Shown piece by piece: positions 1 to 11,058 of a stretch of 64,000 nt of DNA (position 1 is the stretch's first letter; every line of letters begins with the position of its first letter). The position numbers and the translations under genes were made by a program. The notes under the pieces were generated by a model. That model made no database searches. It was not told where the DNA came from and saw only the letters and a program-made list of their open reading frames with translations. Origin of the DNA: Wyeomyia smithii (taxonomy: Eukaryota; Arthropoda; Insecta; Diptera; Culicidae); NCBI RefSeq assembly GCF_029784165.1, contig NC_073695.1, forward strand, positions 158,672,220 to 158,736,219, read 5' to 3'.

Positions 1-560
<560 letters not shown>

Positions 561-708
561 TGAGCTGAATTAGGAACAATTGTGTGTATTTCTGTCATTC
601 AAAATATTTTTTTTCCGTTTTCTTAAGCATCTCTTGTGGCTCAGTTATTGTCTCGATAATATAGGAAGGACTTATTTGATACCATTGTTTTCCTTACATG
701 GTATTGTT

Positions 709-879
<171 letters not shown>

Positions 880-1634
880 TTTTGGCTGATTTTTAGAAAC
901 TGGAAGTTGCTATTTTACAATTCATAATGTTGTAAATTTTTTACCTCTAGGTGTCATTCTGGCTCCGAAAACATTCATATTGAATGGTATTTGATCATTT
1001 TAGGCTGTTTGCCAGCCACCGGAAGTCGCCATGTTTGAATTCAAAATGGTGTCTGTGATCGATTTTTAGCTTCTGTGCATCATTCTGGTTGCGGAGATAC
1101 TCATATTGGATGGAAATCGACCTTTTTGGCTGTTTTCCAGAAACCGGAAGTTGCCATCTTACAATTCAAAATGTTGTCTGAGGTCGATTTGTGACTTCAG
1201 TGCGTCATAACGATTCCGGAAATACCCATATTGGGTGGTATTTGGCCATTTTCGCTGTTCTTCAGAAACCAAAAGCCACCATCATTGCCGACGGGTGGTA
1301 TTTGGTCACTTTAGGCTATTTTTCAGAAACTGTAAGTCGCCATCTTGAATTTCATAATGGCATTTGGAGACAATATCTGGCCTCTGAGCGTCATTCTGGT
1401 TAAAGGAACATCCATATTGGGTGTTATTTGGTCATTTTCGGCTGTTTTCCAGACACCGGAAGTCGCCATTTTACAATTCAAAATTTTGTCTGAGGTAAAT
1501 TAGTGGCTTCAGTGCATCATAACAATTCCGGAAATACCCATGTTGGGTGGTATTTGGTCATTTGCCGCTGTTCTTCAGAAACCGGAAGTCGCCATATTTG
1601 ATTTCGAAATGGTATTTGGAGAAATGTCTGAAGA
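880..1634. repeat. degenerate tandem repeat, about 125-bp period
   Basis: The core GGAAGTCGCCAT or a close variant recurs near 902, 1021, 1146, 1271 (decayed), 1332, 1458 and 1584, so most monomers are about 119-126 bp with one half-length step. Each monomer also carries versions of TCATTCTGG, ATATTGG(G/A)TGG and TTCAAAATGG. A diverged relative lies at about 22,230-22,670 and its mirror. No reading frame is conserved, so the array is non-coding. An open frame at 1,191-1,403 is incidental. Confidence 0.75.
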
Positions 1635-1935
1635 AGGAGGGGTGTCAAAACATTATGGACATGTTTGTTACACCTAAAAACATTCACCTGCCAAATTTGG
1701 TTGTATTTTCTTGATTGGTTCTCGAGCTGTGCGAAATTTGTGTTTCGTTTGTATGGGACCCCTTCCTTATAGAAGAGGGAGGGGTGTCAAACCATTATGA
1801 ATATATTTGTTACCCCTAAGAACATTCACCTGCCAAATTTGGTTCCATTTACATGGTTAGTCCTCGAGATGTGCAGAAATTTGTGTTTCCTTCGTATGGA
1901 ACCCCCCTCTCACATAAGAGGGAGGGGTGTCGAAC
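1635..1935. repeat. two 143-bp tandem units
   Basis: GGAGGGGTGTC recurs at 1635, 1778 and 1921, exactly 143 bp apart each time. The units share the sequence CACCTGCCAAATTTGGTT and a run of C on the far side. The third occurrence is only a start and stops where errantivirus-derived sequence begins, so this repeat truncates the env fragment next door. Confidence 0.8.
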
Positions 1936-1937
1936 CA

Positions 1938-3130
1938 TTATGGGAGGTGAAAGGAAGGTTTTGTTATTGATGACCGCGCCTGGTTGGTTGGCGTGGCAAA
2001 GCATTTAACGCAAGAATTACAGGTGGCTCCAACTGCACTTGCTCTCGATACAACTCGCGGGGTGCGAATAATCGTAGCACGTTGTTGCAGGATTGCTGCG
2101 ATTTGTTGTTGCTGGGCTTTTAGCTTCTCAATTGCGTTCGTAACTACCCCCTCCTCAAGTTCGAGCCGTCCCGGGTCGACATTTGGTTGCTGCTTTTTCC
2201 TAAAATTGAACATTAGGCAAGGATTGATGTTTCTTAGAATTAGGATTATTATAATGAAGCAAATCGCCGTCAACAGAGATATTCCTCCAAACGTTATCCA
2301 TAGATTGAAGCGAAGGCTACTTTGTTGAAAATAAACGTGGTCTAACTTGCTTCTATTGTTGATGACTGTGTCGTGGAATTCCTTTATATTAGGTTGGTTT
2401 TGAATGGTCCAATTGATCAAAATATTGTGGGATGCTCCATGCAGGTTTTCTGTATCCACCATGGTTTCCGAATTATGAAATGTATGGTTATTGAATTTAA
2501 CCGTACACGAATTGAACCGTACGCGAACTTGATGGTAAAATTGCCAGTGATGGTTCTATTATCGGGTCCACAATTGGATTCTAGTGTATGATTTTCAGCG
2601 TTTGATATGGTGTTTTCGTTCGTTAACTGTTGGGTAGTTTCATTTTTGTGAACTGAGGTACAACGTGATTGTTTTCCCAGTATTAGTGGTCTAATGCATT
2701 CATCTTCGAATTCTTTAGTGTGAGATGATCTCTGTACGAAGTCTTCGGGCTTATCTGTTTCGAAAAGTTTTGGTCCACGCCGTATAATGTAGCTTGGGTA
2801 CGATTTTATTATTTGATTATTTACGATCAGCGGGTATATCCTCACAATTGCAGATGTTGAGTTTCCCAATTCTGGAACATGGAGTATGTACAACAAGTCT
2901 CCTTCTTTCACGGCAATTTTCGGTGTAACAAACTGTAGGGCTTCGTCCGGAAAATTTATCTTCACTCCTTGGTCTTAAAGAGCGGTTTTGATCGCGTTTA
3001 TTTCTCGTGTTGATAAAATTTTGTTTTTAATAACGGAAATTCTGCTGAGGGTGATTGCTTCCTGGATATTGTCGAGAAGTTCATTAATGACGTCCATGTT
3101 CAACATTGTGGTAAAACTAATTTAAGTTAA
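1938..3130 (-). pseudogene. env: errantivirus envelope gene, C-terminal half, broken
   Basis: The minus strand carries the distal part of a gypsy-group (errantivirus) envelope glycoprotein, the fusion protein used for cell-to-cell spread. Several N-glycosylation sites of the Asn-X-Ser/Thr type are visible. A strongly hydrophobic membrane anchor of about 22 residues follows (around 2,230-2,310), and then a basic, Gln-rich tail with a Cys pair. Three defects are seen: the region upstream of about 3,130, where the fusion peptide would be, is absent; an in-frame TAA lies at about 2,976; and the frame changes in the 2,417-2,462 overlap. The tail ends at the 143-bp repeats rather than at an LTR. 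The assignment to env is fairly secure; the exact genus member is not. Confidence 0.75.
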
Positions 3131-3138
3131 AAAAAATT

Positions 3139-3146
3139 ACTTACAA
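3139..3146 (-). promoter_or_regulatory. splice-donor-like site in retroviral leader
   Basis: Read on the minus strand, the leader reaches GTAAGTAA, a near-consensus 5' splice site. In errantiviruses env is made from a spliced subgenomic RNA. Because the donor is still present and env follows almost at once, this copy looks like a genomic deletion of gag-pol rather than a retrocopy of spliced env RNA. Confidence 0.4.
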
Positions 3147-3326
3147 AAAGACGATGTTCTCTCGTCTGAGTTGGAGGTAGTGATTGTGTTTGGTGTCGTC
3201 TCTACGGGTTTGTCCTCAATTCTTCGATAATCCGTCGTTGGCGTCCTTAGCGATTCCGATATTCCCTCGGAGAAGCACTGATGACAGGAACAAACACAGG
3301 GCGAACGAAATCAAACACAGTTCTTA

Positions 3327-3340
3327 AACCGACTGCGCCA
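3327..3340 (-). other. errantivirus primer binding site, tRNA-Ser type
   Basis: On the minus strand the sequence TGGCGCAGTCGGTT follows directly on an LTR end reading AGCTTATAAC. This is the primer-site form known from 17.6/297-like errantiviruses that prime with tRNA-Ser. It fixes the orientation of the decayed provirus as minus strand and the LTR end at 3,341. Confidence 0.65.
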
Positions 3341-3560
3341 GTTATAAGCTTGCAACAGTTGACGTTCGGATCGACGTGAGAACGACCTGCTACTTTTACG
3401 ATTTAAATAATAATGATTTATTTTTCTTATAGAAATGTTGCACTGCTCGCGATTGTCGTCGTCGTCGTAGCTGTCCAAGGGTCATTATGCCCATTTTGCA
3501 AAATCGGCACCCTCGGTGCTATCGCATCGATAGTTAGCGCGCTGAGCTCTGCTGCAGAGT
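3341..3560 (-). mobile_element. errantivirus LTR remnant
   Basis: This stretch lies between an env tail (above 3,560) and the primer site (3,327-3,340), which is where an LTR belongs. It contains AAATAAA, a possible polyadenylation signal, on the minus strand. The boundary with the env tail is approximate because no clean terminal motif is visible. The open frame at 3,413-3,610 that crosses it has no recognisable product. Confidence 0.5.
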
Positions 3561-4395
3561 GGAAGGTTTTGTTATTGACAGTGGTGGGCACCATTCCGCT
3601 AATTCGCTAATTAGCGACGCTAAAATTCAGTTAGCGATTCAGCGATTTCGCTAATTTTTGAGCTGGTTAGCGAAACTGTTAGCGTCGCTAAAATTTTGGC
3701 CTTCGAAACGCTAATCGCTAATTCGCTAAATTTTGTGGAGAAGCGACAATAGAAATATTTAGAAAAACTGTGAATTGCTGATAGCGTACGTAAATTGCTT
3801 CAAAAATAAACATACTTTACTGCGAAAGTTACTTTTGCCAGTTTTTTTACCCTAGAATGGAGTTCCAGTACAAGCCACAGGAGCAGTTTGAAGAACAAGC
3901 ACAAGGTCTAGATTGAATTTTTGGCACACCAAGAACTTTGGTAAATTGCAATGCGCTTGAAATTATGACAACTTTGATTCTACATTTTCGATTCAGATAA
4001 TAATTGAATTTCTATGAAAACATTCCTAAGTGTATCTATTTTCAATGCAAGCTAAATAACTTTTGTTATTCTTGTAAGTAATTGTTTTCGTTTGTTTAAC
4101 CAAAACAGATCAAAGTGGTCCAAATCTTAAAAAACACGAGCAATAAATATAGCGATATGACTATTTACATATTAAAAAGTTAGCGATTAGCGAAAGTTCC
4201 GCTAATGTGGGTGTAGCGTTTAGCGATTATCGAGCTTAATTTTCCGGTTAGCGACTTAGCGATTAGCGTCGCTAAATTTTCGGTTAGCGGTGCCCACCAC
4301 TGGTTATTGATGACCGCGCCGGGTTGGTTGGCGTGGCAAAGCATTTAACGCAAGAATTACAGGTGGCTTCAACTGTACTTGCCCTCGATACAAAA
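3561..4395 (-). pseudogene. env: second env tail fragment, split by a hAT MITE
   Basis: The sequence at 4,303-4,395 repeats the 3' end of the env copy at 1,960-2,050 almost exactly, including the segment for the Cys-containing tail. The match continues at 3,561-3,578 on the other side of a 724-bp MITE. This is therefore a second errantivirus env C-terminus, upstream of the LTR in the element's own direction. Its own end after the MITE differs from the first copy and runs into the LTR, so this copy has the natural env-LTR junction. Confidence 0.65.
3579..4302. mobile_element. hAT-type MITE, 724 bp, 8-bp target duplication
   Basis: The element has terminal inverted repeats CAGTGGTGGGCACC and its complement and is flanked by GTTATTGA at 3,571-3,578 and 4,303-4,310. 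An 8-bp duplication and CAGTGGTGGGCA-type ends are diagnostic of the hAT superfamily. There is no transposase frame, so it is non-autonomous. Both subterminal zones are packed with the hexamer TTAGCG and its complement CGCTAA, about 140 bp on the left and 110 bp on the right, probably transposase binding sites. The unbroken target is visible in the env copy at 1,960-1,975. Confidence 0.9.
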
Positions 4396-4433
4396 TCGTT
4401 AAAAATTTGTCCACGTGGTATGTGGATGGCCCC
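4396..4433. mobile_element. MITE end fragment, CCACGTGG family
   Basis: This 38-bp fragment ends with CCACGTGGTATGTGGATGG followed by CCCC. It equals the right end of the MITEs found whole at 28,014-28,168 and 47,258-47,414. Only one terminus is left here, next to the env tail fragment. Confidence 0.7.
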
Positions 4434-5485
<1,052 letters not shown>

Positions 5486-5570
5486 CACGGTTGTGATATC
5501 GGGTTCGATCCCCGATCATGTCGAGAATCTTTTCGAACTGCAATTTTTTTCGACTTAGCTCTGGGGCACG
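5486..5570 (+). repeat. tRNA-like T-arm, SINE remnant
   Basis: GGTTCGATCCC at 5,502-5,512 is a canonical pol III B box. It sits in a perfect T-arm: the 5-bp stem TCGGG/CCCGA encloses a 7-nt loop. No matching A box, acceptor stem or anticodon arm is visible upstream because the (TA)n tract begins there, so I read it as a truncated tRNA-derived SINE rather than a tRNA gene. Confidence 0.5.
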
Positions 5571-5762
5571 GTGTATCGTTGTTCTTATCCTACAACATGC
5601 AAAATTACTAAAACAATATCGATAACGAATTTTCTCAACTAATCTGGTTGATCGAGAACGCTACTAGAAGGCTGCAATATTGTTGTGCTGTATACAGAAA
5701 ATCATCTTCAAACATACATTTTATATTTTAACATAAACAAACATTCAAATTAAAAAAAAATA

Positions 5763-6297
5763 ACATGTCTTCGCTTTGAATTTTGATTTAGATCCAAATC
5801 CAGCATAAAAAGTCATAATTTTGCATGTTTCACGTAGTTTTGTGAATAATATCTCAAGTTTTAGTAATCAGATACTAATTATTTTTCCTTACATGTCTTT
5901 CCTGAACGTTGACAAACATATTAATGAAAAAATAATCACATGTCATCGCTTTGAAATTAGCTTTAGAGGCAAATTCAGCATAAAAAGTCATAATTTTGCA
6001 AGTTTTACGTAGTTTTGTGAATAAAATCTCAAGTTTTAGTAAACACCTGTTACTTTTCTTCAAATGTCTTTCCCGAACGTTTACAAACATTTCAATGTAA
6101 AAAAAATCACATGTCATCGCTTTAAATTTTGATTTAGAGGCAAATTCAGCATAAAAAGTCATAATTTTGCAAGTTTTACGTAGTTTTGTGTATAAAATCT
6201 CAAGTTTTAGTAATCAGATACTTTTGATTTTTCCCCAAATGTCTTTCCTGAACCTTAACAATCATTTTCATGTAAAAGAACCCACATGTCACCGCTT
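5763..6297. repeat. three tandem units of about 175 bp
   Basis: ACATGTC(T/A)TCGCTTT starts at 5,763, 5,938 and 6,109, and a fourth start is at 6,284, so the periods are 175, 171 and 175 bp. Units share AGTCATAATTTTGCA and CTCAAGTTTTAGTAA. The monomer length is in the usual range of satellite DNA. The open frames on both strands here follow the repeat and are not genes. Confidence 0.85.
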
Positions 6298-6405
6298 ATT
6301 TTTTTTATTTAGAACGATTTAAAATGATGGTGGTGACTGTACACCACTGAGACGGAGGCAATAACATCAATAAAATCAAGCGTTACGGAATTCCATTTTA
6401 ATATA

Positions 6406-6542
<137 letters not shown>

Positions 6543-6785
6543 TTTTGTTTCAGGTGAAGGGAAATTTGCATCCAAACCCCTGAGGTGACCAACCTCAGGG
6601 AGTGTGGGGTTGGTTTGAATCAGTGACCGGACCCACTAAAACCCCTCCAGTCTCCAGCCCATAATACTCCCCGGGACCACCGCTAGGTATTGGTGGTGTC
6701 TGGCCCGCTCACTACCATCATGTCGCTCCGCGCATGCACAAAACGAGGGCACACGAAGAAGACATGCTCAGCAGTCTCTTCCGCA

Positions 6786-9651
6786 TCAGCGCACTCGGGA
6801 CACATGGGGGACCCCGCATGCCCGAATCTGCCTGAAGCAACCATGACCTGACATAATCTGTGTCAAGTGGAAGTTAACTTCTCCATGGCGCCTCCCGACC
6901 CATCCGGATACGTCCGGAATAAGTCGATGCGTCCATCTACCCTTTACGGAATTGGACCATTCCTGCTGCCATCTGATCATCGAGAATGACCTTCTGGGGC
7001 CTCGTATACCCCTTGTGTCACGTTGATCGAAGCATTCTACGTCCTCCTCAATGGCTATGCTGATAGGCATCATGCCGGACAGGACGCAGATTGCGTCGTA
7101 TGACACTGTACGGTACGCGCTCACAACCCTATGGCACATGAGCCTGTAGGTACTTTCCAGTTTACGACGATGACTGTTGGTACCTTACGCTTTGGACCAC
7201 GCTGGCCCACCATACCTAAGTATGGACGAAACCACGCTGGCAAGAAGTTTACGCTTGCTGCCATATACCGCTGAGCTATTAGACATCATTCGAGATAGTC
7301 CTGCAACGGCCGTTGAAGCCCTCTTACAGGCATAGTCGACGTGACTCTTAAATATGAGCTTGTCGTCAATCATAACCTCTAAGAGCTTCCATAACCTCTA
7401 AGCAACCATAACCTCTAAGAGCTTCAAGGAACGCCTTGAGGTAATGGTGCAGTCACCGACTCTGACCACCGCCTGTTGCTCTAATTTGCGGTTGTTCACA
7501 ACCGTAACCTCCGTTTCATGGTGCGCTAACTACAGTTTCCTAAAGTGCATCCAGTCTTCGACCTTGCGTATGCAGTGCGCGGCCGTCAACTCGACCTCTT
7601 CGATCGACTCGCCGTAGACCTCTAGCGTGATGCCGTCTGCGAAACCGACGATCACAACCCCTACAGGGAAACTTTAGTTTCAACACCCCGTCATACATGA
7701 CATTCCACAACACCGGGTCCAGGATGGAACCTTGCGGTACCCCTGCGGTGATTGGGACGCACTTCTGACCCTCCTCCGTGTTGTAAACTAGTACCCGATT
7801 CTGGAAGTAATTTTCCAAAATCTTGTACAACGACACCGGTACGTGGATGCGCCTTAGCGCGAGCGCTATGGAGTCCCAACTGGCGCTATTGAATGCATTC
7901 TTTACGTCAAGCGTGACGATTGCGCAATAGCGAATGCCCCAACTCTTACGCTGGAGTGCTACCTCTGCCGTCTTGGTGACAGAGAGAATAGCATCCAGCG
8001 TGGATCTACCTTTCCGGAAGCCGAACTGGTTACTTGCCAGACCGTTTACACCCTCTGTGTACTTCACCAGTCTGTTGAGGATAATCCTCTCAAGCACCTT
8101 GCCTGTAGTGTCCAGCAGACAGATAGATGTGTATGCCGATGGGTCCCCTGGCGGCTTCCCAGCCTTCGGCAACAGTACCAATCTCTATCGCTTCCACCTG
8201 TCCGGAAAGAGGCAGTCATCCAGGCACTTCTGCATGACTGCTCGAAATAGATCGGGGGCCACTTTCATGGCCGTCCTGATGGCCAAGTTCGGGATTCCAT
8301 CCGGTCCCGATGTCTTGCTCACCTTTAGGGAGTTGGCGATCACGATGAGTTCCTCATTCGTAACCCTTACCTCCTCCACAACCTCGGCACGGCTGCCGTC
8401 TCTCACGAATTGGATGCCCGGCAGGTTGGCCGACCATCCCTGGTCTGTGTCTGAGATACTGGAACGTCGGACGTGAGACTCAGCAACCGGAGGCCAAGGA
8501 TTTGGCTTGTGGCGTGGAAAGAGTCCTTCGATGATACGCTCCAGCATCGCTGGTGATCGCTCTGCAGGCGCCAACACGCCTTTGGTCTTCGCCATTACGA
8601 CTCTGTAGGCGTCACCCCACGGATTCGTATTGGCACTCGCGCATAGCCCTTCGAAGCAGGCCCTCTTGCTCGCCTTTATCGCATTTTTAAGCGCCGATCT
8701 TGCAGATCCGAGTGCTACACGGTGCTCTACTCTCTGTGCATCGGTACGTGCACGTTGCAACATCCGTCTTGCACGAAGGCACGCGCTACGGAGGTCCGCA
8801 ATCGCGTCGGTCCACCAGTATACCGGTGACTTACCATTGCTAGGTTGGCGGGTCCTAGGCATGGTGGCGTCGCACGCTCGCGATAATGTGGCAACTAATT
8901 GGTCAGCACTCGGGCGGAGCCAACTGCCCCCCTCGCGCTCTCTTCTCATTGCTTCTGCAAATACCTCGGCATCAAAATGCGATGTTTTCCACCCGCGGAT
9001 GGTCGGAGTATTGGCTCTATCCATCGCCTGCCGCCTCACGTTATGGACTACGCTATAGCAGACCGACTGGTGGTCACTATAGGTGTAACCATCGTCTACC
9101 CTCCAGTTCACGATCAGTCTTGGGCTGGAGAACGTCACGTCGATGATCGACTCCGCACCATTTCTGCTCAATGTACAATTGGTTCCAACGTTAGCCAGAT
9201 CTAGGTTGAGCTTTGCCAAAGCTTTCAACAAGATCTGACCCCTCCGGTTCGTGCGGCGGCTTCCCCACTCAACAGCCCAAGCGTTGAAGTCGCCCGCCAC
9301 TACTAAGGGTGTTAGTCTTGTCAGCTCCATAGATAACAAGTCGACCATCTGGGTGAACCTTTCGATAGACCAACGCGGCGGAGCATAACAACTGCAGTAG
9401 AACACTCCGTCCACCTTGGCAACCGTGTATCCTTCATCATTTGAGGTTAACACAACCTCCTGAACCGGGAACTTGCTGGTCGTGCATATGGCCACCGTAC
9501 TGGACTTATCTGCAACCCAATTACCGTTTCCGGGAGGAATGCAGTAGGGGTCCGATACGATTGCGATGTCCGACCGCGACTCAGACGCTGCTTGGTATAG
9601 CAGCTGTTGTGCCGCATAGCAATGGTTCAGGTTCAATTGTGTCACCCTCAC
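6786..9651 (-). pseudogene. R1-clade LINE ORF2: AP endonuclease and reverse transcriptase, broken
   Basis: This encodes the enzyme that nicks target DNA and copies the LINE RNA. Frame 9,651-8,185 begins VTQLNLNHC and holds the endonuclease core (VVAGDFNAW at about 9,290, YSDHQSV at about 9,060) and the thumb-linker. Frame 8,181-7,540 holds RT motifs (GFRKGRSTLDA, AIVTLDVKNAFNSA, AGVPQGSI). The two frames are the same one, interrupted by an in-frame TAG near 8,184. A 1-nt insertion near 7,672 then throws out the catalytic ADD segment, which is intact in copy 2. A local duplication of AACCTCTAAGAGCTTC lies near 7,375-7,425. The C-terminus continues in pieces to 6,786 and the final part is deleted. 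ORF2 begins at a GTGA overlap with the ORF1 stop, so coupled re-initiation is likely. Confidence 0.85.
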
Positions 9652-11058
9652 GCCCGTGGTTTCGTGGCCGCCTTACCGGCTGGGCACCGTGGACCTCCCA
9701 TAAAGTGCTTGGCGTCCCGTTTTCCAGTACATACCAAGCACTTGGGAGGCTCCCCGCAGTCTTTAGCTTCATGGCCAGCACCACCACAACGCCTACATAA
9801 CTGGCTCCTATCGCGCCCCTTGCAGGTCCAGGACTTGTGTCCTCCCTCGAAACACCTGAAGCAAACGTCCGGCTGGAGTATGCTCATGGGACATACTGAC
9901 CCGCCAACCTTAAGTTTGGCTGTCTTCAGGGCCAGGGTTGCATAGGCCGATGCAAGCCGGAAAGTGGCCACCTGGGTCCCCGCTGGACCCTTACGGAGGC
10001 GAATTACCTCAGTGGCTACTTCCACTCCGCACTTCTTCTTGAGGGCCTGTGCAATATCGCACCTCTCGGTGATTTCATCCAGGTTTTTGAGCTGGAGTGT
10101 CACCTCTGAGGTGAGTGCCCGAATTTGCACATCTTTCCCGAGGACCTGCTCGGCTACCGTCTTGTAGGCAGCGCTCTTGTTTTTAGCATCCTTACGGAGC
10201 TCAAGGATCATCTCGCCGGTGCGAGAACGACGGATGGTCCGCAGATCCGCTCCTAGATCCTTGAGCTGGGTTTCGCCTCTCATTTTCTTCAAGACTTCGG
10301 AGTACTTGGACCCATCCGTCTTGAGTATGAGGGCGTCACCCCTGCTTCGCGCCTTCTTTCCCATTTTTGGACGATTTTTCGCCTTCTCGTCGTTGCGCTT
10401 GCTGCCTTTTTGGCGCTTTCTTCCTCCCACGGTAACCCAAGGGTTTCCCGTAGCTGCCACTTCGGCAGACTTTTCGGCGAACTTGGAGGCCGTTGGTGTG
10501 CTGCTCGCGGGCTTAGCACAACCAACCGTTTTTTGCTGTTCTCGGGGGCTTACCCCGGAGACTGCTTTGCTCTTTTTGCGGCTGACCCTGAGGCGCAAAC
10601 CGCTGCAAACGTGCAGGTGTCCGTTTGGACCGACTTCGTCGCCCTTTCGGTCCCTCCGTTGCATTCTTCTCTGCAGCCACCGCTGTTGCCTTGAGCTCGG
10701 CGTGCTCCTTCGCAGCATCGACGGAGGACCGAAGCATGTAGAGAGCCTGCTTCTGGTACTTCGTCGTGTTGGTGCGACTTTTCGCAAACTCGATTATGGC
10801 ATCGAGCTGCTCCGACAGCGCTACTACCTTCGGTAGCGTGTCTCGCTGTCTTCCGACCGCCTTTATCAACAGTGGACCAGCCACTGCGATGTCTTGCGTC
10901 GATCCGGTAGGCGTACTGCCTTTGCCGTCTTCGCAGGCGTCCTTTACTGCATCTGTCTCCGCCTTTCTCGGCGGAGACCTCTGGATGCCTCCTCGTGCAA
11001 ACGGGTTTTTCAACCCATCTGCGCCCATTTGTTGATTTCTATCTTCATTTAAATCCAT
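9648..11058 (-). pseudogene. R1-clade LINE ORF1: gag-like nucleic-acid-binding protein, frameshifted
   Basis: The protein should coat LINE RNA and deliver it to DNA. It starts with MDLNEDRNQQMGADG at 11,058. After an alanine- and lysine-rich segment with coiled-coil character, the frame shifts in the 10,513-10,787 overlap, and the second half runs to 9,648. That half has a basic stretch and then three Cys-rich knuckles (CFRCFEGGHKSWTC, CRRCGGAGHEAKDC, CLVC), the usual C-terminus of R1/TRAS-type ORF1 proteins. The same N-terminal start is found in the foldback at 28,966-29,125, which links the palindrome arms to this family. Confidence 0.85.

Noticed and set aside
5495..5520. Possible tRNA gene (perfect T-arm)
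   Set aside because: Only the T-arm/B box is present. The upstream part is (TA)n, so acceptor stem, D-arm and anticodon arm are missing.
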